A stretch of 57,821 nt of DNA, from positions 1 through 57,821 of the forward strand of contig NZ_JANUDY010000015.1 in assembly GCF_024809975.1 (NCBI RefSeq), in the 5' to 3' direction. The notes under the pieces are model-generated. The model made no database searches. It was not told the DNA's origin and worked only from the letters and a program-made list of their open reading frames with translations. Positions within the stretch are counted from its first letter, which is position 1; every line of letters starts with the position of its first letter. Origin of the DNA: Comamonas sp. BIGb0152. GTDB taxonomy: Bacteria; Pseudomonadota; Gammaproteobacteria; Burkholderiales; Burkholderiaceae_C. Shown here piece by piece: positions 18,152 to 28,036 of the stretch. Position numbers and translations under genes: made by a program.

Positions 18152-18691
18152 ATGAAAAGCCTATTGTTTTTCGTCAAGCTGTCGGGGTTGGCCTTTTTTC
18201 TGTTGCTGGGGATGCAGCAGGTATCTGCGCAGCGGATATCGGATGGTTCCGCAGGCCATTCTTTGCCATATTCACCGCCGTGTTCGGTGCAAGGCTTGGG
18301 TAGATCCCCGGCCTTGTCCGCCTTGCCCATCACGACAGAGATCGACTGCAAATTACCCTTTGCGCTGCGTTCGAGCCGGCACCCATCCCAGTGGGCGGCG
18401 CTCAGGCAAGGGGGCGCTGAATATGCATGGGTATCGGGGCTCCAGGATTTTGTGCTGCTTCAAAGGGGCGCAGGTCAATCCACCATGTGGGACCATAGCG
18501 CCGCCGGTTTTACAACTGCCAACGACATGGGCTCGCGCCGTGCCTCCCCCAGCCTGGGCGTCACAGCTGCGCAGCCGGATCCGGACCCGCCTCGGGCCCT
18601 GCCACTCCACACCATCAAGCTGGTGCTGATGGGCGCAGCACTCGGCTTACTGGTTTTGGGGGTGGGTCACAAAGCGCTGCAGCGCTGGTAG
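18152..18691 (+). CDS. Small exported protein with signal peptide and C-terminal membrane tail
   Basis: The 179-residue protein has a signal peptide (FFVKLSGLAFFLLLGMQQVSA) and a C-terminal tail of short motif, hydrophobic helix and basic end (LPLHTIKLVLMGAALGLLVL, then HKALQRW). Both ends resemble those of the 675-residue surface protein at 13522 (FFRLLMAAFLLCAGAQQAMA; PALDTFKLLLMMAAM). The middle, about 110 residues, has no recognisable domain. It may be an independent small surface protein or the internally deleted remnant of a larger one. The excellent Shine-Dalgarno site supports translation. Convergent with the histidine kinase gene, 12 bp apart. Confidence 0.65.
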   Translation: MKSLLFFVKLSGLAFFLLLGMQQVSAQRISDGSAGHSLPYSPPCSVQGLGRSPALSALPITTEIDCKLPFALRSSRHPSQWAALRQGGAEYAWVSGLQDFVLLQRGAGQSTMWDHSAAGFTTANDMGSRRASPSLGVTAAQPDPDPPRALPLHTIKLVLMGAALGLLVLGVGHKALQRW

Positions 18692-18703
18692 CGCCAGCCG
18701 CCG

Positions 18704-20065
18704 TCAATCCAGCGCTGCTACCGGCAGAATCAGCCCAAAGGTGGTGGCGCCCCCCTGCGATTGGGCAAAGACCGAGCCACCATGCATCTTGGCGATGGCT
18801 TTGACAATGGCCAGGCCCAGGCCGTGGTTGCGCTCGGAGTTATGGCGCGAGGCATCAGCGCGGTAAAAGCGGTCAAACAGATGGCGCAGGTGCTGGGCTG
18901 CGATGTCGGCCCCGATGTTGGTGACGGAGATAACGGCATGGGCATGCTCGTGCTGCCAGCGGTTGCGGATATCGATGCGGATGCTGGAGCCTGGCAGGGC
19001 GTAGCGGGTGGCATTGCTCAGCAGGTTGGACAGGGCGCGGCGCATCAGCGGCGCATCGACCTGGGCCTGCGCGTCGCCCACCACTTCCAGCCGCAGGTCG
19101 GCCTCCAGCGCAACCGCTTCATAGAACTCGACCACATCCTGGGCCACGGCGGCGAGGCTGACCACCCCGGTCTCGCGCGCACCCACGCCCTGGTCGGCCC
19201 GCGAGAGAAAGAGCATGTCGCCCACCATCGCGGCCATGCGGCGCAGGTCCTCCAGGTTGGACTCCAGCACCTCGCGCATGTCCTCGACCGTGCGGGGTTT
19301 GCGCAAGACCACTTCGGTGCTGGAGATCAGGGTGGCCAGCGGCGTGTTGAGCTCGTGTGCCACATCGGCGTTGAACGATTCCAGCTGGCGGTAGGCGTCG
19401 GCCAGGCGATCGAGCAAGGCGTTGAACTGCGTCACGATGGGCAGCAGCTCCTGGGGCAGGCCGCTGCCGTCAAGACGGCGCTCAAAATCCCGGGCCGACA
19501 GCATGCTGATTTGCGAGACCAGCGACGCGATGGGCCGCAGGCTGCGCTGCACCAGCAGGCCGCCAAACAAGGCCAGCAGCAAGGAGCCCGCCACCATGGC
19601 GGCAAACAAGGTCCAGCCCAGTCCGCGCAGCAAGGCCTCGTCGGGCCGCAGGTCCATCACCAAGGTGGCGGTGGCCGCGCGTGCCTGGTGGTACTGCGGG
19701 GCGGTGATACCGACGGCAAAACTGCGCCTGAGGGTGTGGTCGTTGCTCCAGTCCGCTGGGACGTTGTCAAACAGCACATGGCCCTGGTTGTCCACCACGC
19801 GGATGGCGTAGTCGCCATGGCCGGCCAGAAAGTCGGTCAGCAGATGGTCCAGCGCCTTGTCCCGGTGCGCGCTGCTGTCATCGCGCAGCACATGCACCAA
19901 GGACTGCTGCTTTTGGTCGAGCATCTCCTTTTGGCGGGCCGACAAGGTGCTGTCAAACACCAGAAACACCACCAGGCTCACAGCGCCCAGGCCCAGCATG
20001 GACAGCAGGGCCATCCAGCGCGAGAGCCGGCGCCCCAGGTGCGGTACGGCTTGCGCTGGGTTCAT
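18704..20065 (-). CDS. Sensor histidine kinase of a heavy-metal two-component system (CusS/CzcS type)
   Basis: The 453-residue inner-membrane kinase has a first helix at about 17-38 and a periplasmic sensor loop at about 39-148. A second helix follows at about 150-173 with a HAMP linker. The HisKA domain has phospho-acceptor His237 in [13 protein letters not shown]. The HATPase domain has the N box [15 protein letters not shown] and the G box [17 protein letters not shown]. It would sense periplasmic metal and phosphorylate the response regulator whose gene overlaps its start by 4 bp. Divergent from czcCBA, its likely target. The inducing metal (Zn, Cd, Co or Cu) cannot be read from the sequence. 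Confidence 0.93.
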   Translation of the reverse strand: MNPAQAVPHLGRRLSRWMALLSMLGLGAVSLVVFLVFDSTLSARQKEMLDQKQQSLVHVLRDDSSAHRDKALDHLLTDFLAGHGDYAIRVVDNQGHVLFDNVPADWSNDHTLRRSFAVGITAPQYHQARAATATLVMDLRPDEALLRGLGWTLFAAMVAGSLLLALFGGLLVQRSLRPIASLVSQISMLSARDFERRLDGSGLPQELLPIVTQFNALLDRLADAYRQLESFNADVAHELNTPLATLISSTEVVLRKPRTVEDMREVLESNLEDLRRMAAMVGDMLFLSRADQGVGARETGVVSLAAVAQDVVEFYEAVALEADLRLEVVGDAQAQVDAPLMRRALSNLLSNATRYALPGSSIRIDIRNRWQHEHAHAVISVTNIGADIAAQHLRHLFDRFYRADASRHNSERNHGLGLAIVKAIAKMHGGSVFAQSQGGATTFGLILPVAALD

Positions 20066-20751
20066 GGCTGGGCCCGGCTCTCCAGCACATAGCCCATGCC
20101 GCGCACGGTGTGGATCAGCGGCGATGCAAAAGGCTGGTCCACCTTCATGCGCAGGCGCCGCACGGCGACCTCGACCACATTGGTTTCGCTGTCAAAGTTC
20201 ATATCCCAGACCTGCGAGGCCAGCTCGGTGCGGGACAGCACCTCACCCTGGCGGCGCAGCAGCAAGGCCAGCAGGTTGAACTCCTTGGCCGTCAGGTCCA
20301 GCCGCACACCGGCGCGCACGGCCTTGCGGCGGATCAGGTCCAGCTCCAGATCGGCCTGGCGCAGCACCGTGGGCTCGGGCGATGCCGGGTGCGCCTGCGT
20401 GCGGCGCAGCAGCACCTGGATGCGGGCCACCAGCTCGGAGAAAGCAAAGGGCTTGATCAGGTAATCATCGGCGCCGCTTTGCAGGCCGCGCACCCGGTCC
20501 TGCACATCGCTGCGGGCCGTCAGCATCAGCACCGGGGTGGATTTGGACTGGCGCAGCGCGGCCAGCACGGCAAAGCCATCGATGCCCGGGAGCATGCCAT
20601 CGAGCACGATCAGGTCGTAGTCCAGCTCCATGGCCAGGTGCAGGCCATCGATGCCGTTGGTGGCGACATCGACCGTGTAGCTCTCCTCGGCCAGACCTTT
20701 GCGCAGGTACTCGCCGAGCTTGGCTTCGTCTTCAATCAGCAGCAGTCTCAT
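20062..20751 (-). CDS. OmpR-family response regulator (CusR/CzcR type)
   Basis: The 229-residue regulator has a receiver domain with the acidic pocket in [15 protein letters not shown], phospho-acceptor Asp51 ([10 protein letters not shown]), and the conserved Thr and Lys in LMLTARSD and LIKPFAF. It ends in a winged-helix domain (about 130-225, [20 protein letters not shown]). MRLLLIEDE is the family start; an ATG 9 bp upstream (20760) is an alternative. It overlaps the kinase gene by 4 bp and lies 37 bp from a palindromic box that it probably binds, controlling both itself and czcCBA. Confidence 0.94.
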   Translation of the reverse strand: MRLLLIEDEAKLGEYLRKGLAEESYTVDVATNGIDGLHLAMELDYDLIVLDGMLPGIDGFAVLAALRQSKSTPVLMLTARSDVQDRVRGLQSGADDYLIKPFAFSELVARIQVLLRRTQAHPASPEPTVLRQADLELDLIRRKAVRAGVRLDLTAKEFNLLALLLRRQGEVLSRTELASQVWDMNFDSETNVVEVAVRRLRMKVDQPFASPLIHTVRGMGYVLESRAQP

Positions 20752-20788
20752 GGCCGCCATTGTCCCTGATGGTGCCGGCTGGCGGCGA

Positions 20789-20802
20789 TTACAAATTTGT
20801 CA
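20789..20802. promoter_or_regulatory. Probable CzcR/CusR-type operator
   Basis: The palindrome TTACAAATTTGTCA (one mismatch between arms), followed by TTTT, sits between the divergent regulator and czcC. It resembles the CusR/CopR consensus of two inverted TGACA half-sites. The position supports control of both transcription units. Confidence 0.7.
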
Positions 20803-20962
20803 TTTTCCCGACGGCATTGTGTTCGTTGCTGCTTTCTACAGTCCGTTGCATCGCATATGGATACCGCCTGCATGGGGGCCGCTGCGGTGCTGGCCGCCCC
20901 TGTTTGGCCCGGCACTGCCAAGGCCGTCCTGGGCGTTACCTGCCACCACAGGAGAAGCAGCT

Positions 20963-22318
20963 ATGACCACCCCGTTGCCGGGCCCCACGCGGGCTGGCAC
21001 CCATCCTCCACGGCCGCTCGGGCCTGCCTGGCCCGCATGGTTGCTGGCTGCGGCCTTGGCCAGCGCCTTGGGGCCCCTGGCCCATGCAGAGCCGATACCT
21101 GTGCCAGGCCCAGCCACGGCGACCACCACCCTGCCTGCCGGGGCGACACCCGCTATCACGCTGGCCGCTGCTTGGGACAAGGCCCTGGCGGCCAACCCGG
21201 GTTTGCAGGCCGCCCGCTTCGGCGCGGCTGCGGCCGAGGGCCTGGTCCTGCAAAGCCAGGCACGCCCCAACCCCGAGGTCTCTGTCAACGTCGAAGACAC
21301 CCGTCCCGAGACGCGTACCAACACCGTGCAGATCAGCCAGCGGATTGAGCTGGGCGGCAAGCGCGAGGCGCGCATGCAGCTGGCCGACAGCGAGAAGGCG
21401 GCAGCGCAGGCGACCGTAGTGGCCAGCCAGGCGGCATTGCGCTACCAGGTGCTGGTCAACTTCAACGAGTTGCTGCTGGCGCAGCAGCGGGTGGACTTTG
21501 CGACCAAAACCCATGCGCTGGCCACGCAGGCGCTGGATGCCGCCAACAAGCGCGTGCAGGCAGGCAAGGTGCCGCCGCTGGAGGCCAGCCGTGCGCAAGT
21601 GGCGCAGGCCAATGCTGCCCTGGAGCTGGCGCAGGCCCGCTCATTGACAGGGGTGGCGCAGCAGAACCTGGCCTCGCTCTGGGGCGGGCGCGGTGCAGAG
21701 CTGGGGCTGGCCAGTGGTGATTTCTCGGCCACCGTGCAGGCCCCCACGGCCGAGCAGCTGGACCAGCGCCTGGACGATGCGCCTGCGATGCTGCTGGCAC
21801 GGCGCGCGCTGGAGCAAAGCCACGCCGCCTCTGCGGTGGAGCGCGCCAAGCGCGTGCAGGACCCGACCCTGAGCCTGGGCGTCAAACGCGCCCGGGATGT
21901 AGGGCGCAACCAGGTGTTTGTCGGGGTGAGCATTCCCCTGCCGCTGTTTGACAGCAATGCCGGCAACCAGCTGCAGGCACTGCGCAAGGTGGACCAGGCC
22001 GAGCAGCAACTGCAGGACCAACGGCTGCAGCTGCAGGCGCAGGTGTTTGCCGCGCGTCAGCAGTGGCTCAGCAGCAACCAGCAGGTGGCGCTGCTGCAAA
22101 GCCAGGTCATTCCCACGGCGCAGTCGGCCTATGACCTGGCCGTGCGCGGGTTCTCGCTGGGCAAGTTTGGCTTTTTGGAGGTGCTCGACGCCCAGCGCAG
22201 CTTGTTTGACAGCCAGCGCCAACTGCTGGACCAGCTGATGGCATCGCACCGGGCCCGTGCTGAGATTGAACGCATCTTTGGCACGCCAGCACTGGCCGCT
22301 GCCGCTACAGGAATCTGA
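20963..22318 (+). CDS. czcC: Outer-membrane efflux channel of a CzcCBA-type pump (TolC family)
   Basis: The 451-residue protein has a signal peptide (PAWLLAAALASALGPLAHA) and the two repeated outer-membrane-factor helical hairpins of TolC/CzcC proteins. Typical segments include ITLAAAWDKALAANPGLQAA, ISQRIELGGKREAR near residue 130, and LGVKRARDVGRNQVFVGVS followed by IPLPLFDSNAGNQ. It forms the trimeric outer-membrane exit duct for metal ions. The long upstream open frame lacks a signal peptide, and the ATG at 20963 has GGAGA upstream. First gene of the pump operon; its stop is 4 nt from the next start. Confidence 0.93.
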   Translation: MTTPLPGPTRAGTHPPRPLGPAWPAWLLAAALASALGPLAHAEPIPVPGPATATTTLPAGATPAITLAAAWDKALAANPGLQAARFGAAAAEGLVLQSQARPNPEVSVNVEDTRPETRTNTVQISQRIELGGKREARMQLADSEKAAAQATVVASQAALRYQVLVNFNELLLAQQRVDFATKTHALATQALDAANKRVQAGKVPPLEASRAQVAQANAALELAQARSLTGVAQQNLASLWGGRGAELGLASGDFSATVQAPTAEQLDQRLDDAPAMLLARRALEQSHAASAVERAKRVQDPTLSLGVKRARDVGRNQVFVGVSIPLPLFDSNAGNQLQALRKVDQAEQQLQDQRLQLQAQVFAARQQWLSSNQQVALLQSQVIPTAQSAYDLAVRGFSLGKFGFLEVLDAQRSLFDSQRQLLDQLMASHRARAEIERIFGTPALAAAATGI

Positions 22319-22322
22319 ACCC

Positions 22323-23684
22323 ATGTCCGAGAAAACCACATTCGATACCTCGCTCTCGTCGTCCAAACAGTGGATTGCGGCAGGGGTGCTTGCTGTCGCC
22401 GGCGTTGCCGGTGGCGCCTATTTGTTGCGGGGCCCTGGCACGGCGGCCGCGCCGGCTGCAGCGGCATCGGGCCATGCCGATGCCCAGTCCCACAAGGATG
22501 GCGAGCACCATGGCGAAGCCGCTGCCAAGGAGGGGGCGCACCAGGAGTCGGACCAACATGCCGATGGGGAGCACCACGATGAAAAGGCCGAGGCTGGCAG
22601 CCAAGATGGACATGCCGACGCCGCAGGTGGGCAACATTCCGAAGGCGAAGAAGAGGCCGAGGGTCTGGTCAAGCTCAGTGCGGCGCAGGCCAAAACGGCT
22701 GGCGTGGTGCTGGCCCAGGCGGGCCCGGCATCGATCAAGAAGCAGGTGTTGCTGCCCGGCGAGATCCGTTTTGATGAAGACCGCACCGCGCACGTGGTGC
22801 CGCGTGTGGCAGGGGTGGTGGCCTCCGTCCACGCCCAGCTGGGCGAGCAGGTGGCCAAGGGGCAGTTGCTGGCCGTCATCCAAAGCCCGGCAGTGTCGGA
22901 CCAGCGCAGCGAGCTGCAAACGGCGCAAAGGCGGCTGTCTTTTGCCCAGAGCAATTACGCGCGCGAGAAGCAGCTGTGGCAGGAGCGGATATCTGCCGAG
23001 CAGGATTACCAGGCGGCCCGCCAAGCGCTGCAGGAGGCAGAAATCGCCGTGGCCAATGCCTCGCAAAAACTCACGGCCATTGGGGCTGGCGCGGCTGGCT
23101 CCAGCCGCTATGAGCTGCGCGCGCCGCTGGCCGGCATGGTGGTGGAGAAGCACCTGACCGTGGGCGAGTCGGTCACCGACAGCACCGCCTCGTTCACCGT
23201 GTCAGATCTGCGCTCGGTCTGGGCCGAGATCAGCGTGGCCGCCCCGCAGCTGCCCGATGTGCGCATGGGCGCGCCGGTGGTGGTGCGTGCCACGGCGTTT
23301 GACTCCCAGGCCGAAGGCCGGATTGCCTATGTGGGTGCGTTGATTGGCGCGCAAACCCGCACGGCACCGGCCCGCGTGGCGCTGGCCAACCCGCAAGGGG
23401 TGTGGCGGCCTGGCCTGTTTGTGGATGTGGAAGTGCTCGCATCTGAATCGCCCGTCCCCATTGCGGTGGATGCCAAGGCCATTCAGCGCCCGGATGGCAA
23501 GGACAGCGTGGTGTTTGTCCCGGCCGAGGGCGGCTACAAGGCCCAGCTGGTGCAGTTGGGCGCCAGCGACGGCAAGACCACCCAGGTGCTGTCCGGCCTG
23601 CAGGCGGGGCAGGCCTATGTCCGGGAGGGCTCCTTCCTGCTGCGGGCTGAGCTGGGCAAGGCCTCTGCCGAGCACGCGCATTGA
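22323..23684 (+). CDS. czcB: Periplasmic adaptor of a CzcCBA-type RND metal efflux pump
   Basis: The 453-residue membrane-fusion protein has an N-terminal membrane anchor (about 18-37, WIAAGVLAVAGVAGGAYLL) and a His/Asp/Glu-rich stretch (about 50-118) with repeated HH and HADGEHHDE. Lipoyl and helical hairpin parts follow (GVVASVHAQLGEQVAKGQLL), then barrel domains (LTVGESVTDSTASFTVSDL). It links CzcA to CzcC. The acidic His-rich insert is suited to bind Zn, Cd or Co before delivery; this is inference from composition and from CzcB precedents. Start at 22323 is 4 nt after czcC. Confidence 0.94.
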   Translation: MSEKTTFDTSLSSSKQWIAAGVLAVAGVAGGAYLLRGPGTAAAPAAAASGHADAQSHKDGEHHGEAAAKEGAHQESDQHADGEHHDEKAEAGSQDGHADAAGGQHSEGEEEAEGLVKLSAAQAKTAGVVLAQAGPASIKKQVLLPGEIRFDEDRTAHVVPRVAGVVASVHAQLGEQVAKGQLLAVIQSPAVSDQRSELQTAQRRLSFAQSNYAREKQLWQERISAEQDYQAARQALQEAEIAVANASQKLTAIGAGAAGSSRYELRAPLAGMVVEKHLTVGESVTDSTASFTVSDLRSVWAEISVAAPQLPDVRMGAPVVVRATAFDSQAEGRIAYVGALIGAQTRTAPARVALANPQGVWRPGLFVDVEVLASESPVPIAVDAKAIQRPDGKDSVVFVPAEGGYKAQLVQLGASDGKTTQVLSGLQAGQAYVREGSFLLRAELGKASAEHAH

Positions 23685-23696
23685 TCGGGAGTCTGC

Positions 23697-26876
<3,180 letters not shown>

Positions 26877-26895
26877 GGGGCCGGCAGGCACGGAA

Positions 26896-26928
26896 CACAA
26901 AGCCATGGCCCGCTGCCATGGCTTTGTG
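26896..26928. terminator. Perfect 14-bp hairpin after czcA
   Basis: cacaaagccatggc (26896-26909) pairs perfectly with 26915-26928 around a 5-nt loop. There is no T run after it, so it may act as a factor-dependent terminator or protect the mRNA 3' end rather than work as a classical intrinsic terminator. Confidence 0.6.
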
Positions 26929-27071
26929 GCTTCTGCCCCATGCGCGCAGCGCGCATTGCAGCAATGTCATCTTGCTGTGTGCCTTTGGTCAGCGTGTTTT
27001 TTCAACAATGGAGCCATCTCGAATGCAAGCGCATCGAGAGTATTTCCACCTCACCGAAAGGCATTGCAACC

Positions 27072-27416
27072 ATGCAAAACACGCGTACCTCCACCCTGTT
27101 GTCCCTGGCTTTCGCCGCCCTGTCGCTGGGCATGCTGAACCCCGCTTCGGCCAGCAGCACCTTGCACTCTGCCCCTACCGAAAAAGGCTATACGGTTGTC
27201 CCCGAGCATGCCCAGCCCGGCAAGAGCCGCGCCCAAGTGCAGGCCGAGACCGCCCAGGCGCTCAGCAAACGCGGCCCGAACGCCTTGCGCAGCAGCAACT
27301 ACCCGCCCATGCCCGATACCTCGGGATCGACCAAGACGCGCCAGCAGGTGATGGATGAGTACACCAGCGAAACGCCGGCGCAACGCAAGGCACGCCTGCA
27401 AATGTTCCGGGGCTAA
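27072..27416 (+). CDS. DUF4148-family small exported protein
   Basis: The 114-residue protein has a signal peptide (STLLSLAFAALSLGMLNPASA). Its polar, Gln/Lys-rich body is of the DUF4148 type common in Burkholderiales, with the family stretch KSRAQVQAETAQAL followed by predicted helix TRQQVMDEYTSET and QRKARLQMF. Function of the family is unknown; location would be periplasmic. The frame is open upstream, but only the ATG at 27072 (GAAAGG upstream) gives a signal peptide. It lies between the czc operon and cadR and ends in its own terminator. A role in metal stress is conceivable but only by neighbourhood. Confidence 0.85.
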   Translation: MQNTRTSTLLSLAFAALSLGMLNPASASSTLHSAPTEKGYTVVPEHAQPGKSRAQVQAETAQALSKRGPNALRSSNYPPMPDTSGSTKTRQQVMDEYTSETPAQRKARLQMFRG

Positions 27417-27432
27417 GCCCTGCAGGCGCAAG

Positions 27433-27460
27433 AAGGTGGCCCATGTAGCCACCTTTTTTG
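27433..27460 (+). terminator. Intrinsic terminator after the DUF4148 gene
   Basis: Stem AAGGTGGC (27433-27440) with GCCACCTT (27448-27455), loop of seven, followed by TTTTTT. It lies 17 bp past the stop. Confidence 0.92.
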
Positions 27461-27505
27461 TTGCGCCCCTCGTGCTGCAGCAGCCCAGCGCCTAGTGCCT
27501 GGTGC

Positions 27506-27940
27506 CTAGCGCACATGCAGCTGTTGCTTCACAGGGGCGGCAGTAGGCGCCTCGGCCAGGCCGGCCAGAATGCCGCAGTGCTCGACATCCTCGGTGCCTC
27601 GGCAGCGATCTCTGAGCGCAATCAGCTGGGCCTCCAGCCCACGCAGCTCCTGGATGCGCAGCGCCACATGGCCGATATGGGCTTCGAGCAGCTTGTCGAC
27701 GGTTTCAGCGCAGTCCTGGGCGGGTTCGTCTTTGTAGCGCAGCAGCTCGCGCACTTCATCGAGCGACATTTGCAGCCCCCGGCAGTTGCGGATGAACTGC
27801 AGGCGCTCCAGGTGTTGCGCTTCATACACGCGGTAGTTGCTGGCCGTGCGCGTGGGGTGCGGCAGCAGGCCTTCGCGCTCGTAGTAGCGGATGGTTTCCA
27901 CCGGGGTTGCCGAGGCCGTAGCGAGTTCACCGATTTTCAT
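27506..27940 (-). CDS. cadR: MerR-family Cd(II)/Pb(II)-responsive regulator
   Basis: The 144-residue regulator has the MerR helix-turn-helix (MKIGELATASATPVETIRYY, then EREGLLPHPTRT), a coiled-coil dimerisation helix (about 75-110) and the metal-binding loop. Cysteines typical of CadR/PbrR are present: one in the DNA-binding half (RNCRGLQMSL), Cys77 region (QDCAETVDKLLEAHIGHV), and the C-terminal pair CRGTEDVEHC. It binds the divergent cadA promoter and activates it by DNA distortion on Cd, Pb or Zn binding. The C-terminus is short, without the His-rich tail seen in Pseudomonas CadR. Confidence 0.94.
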   Translation of the reverse strand: MKIGELATASATPVETIRYYEREGLLPHPTRTASNYRVYEAQHLERLQFIRNCRGLQMSLDEVRELLRYKDEPAQDCAETVDKLLEAHIGHVALRIQELRGLEAQLIALRDRCRGTEDVEHCGILAGLAEAPTAAPVKQQLHVR

Positions 27941-27981
27941 GGCATTGCTTTCATGTCCACATGGAGTCTAGCGTTAAGCGC

Positions 27982-28012
27982 TTGACATTGTAGTTACTAC
28001 AGGGTTTCTAAT
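27982..28012 (+). promoter_or_regulatory. MerR-type promoter of cadA with CadR operator
   Basis: TTGACA (27982-27987) and TCTAAT (28007-28012) are 19 bp apart, the over-long spacer characteristic of MerR-activated promoters. The spacer contains the palindrome TGTAGTTACTACA (27989-28001), very close to known CadR/PbrR/ZntR operators. The ATG of cadA is 25 bp downstream. Confidence 0.93.
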
Positions 28013-28036
28013 CGATGCAACAGGGAAACACGCTTT

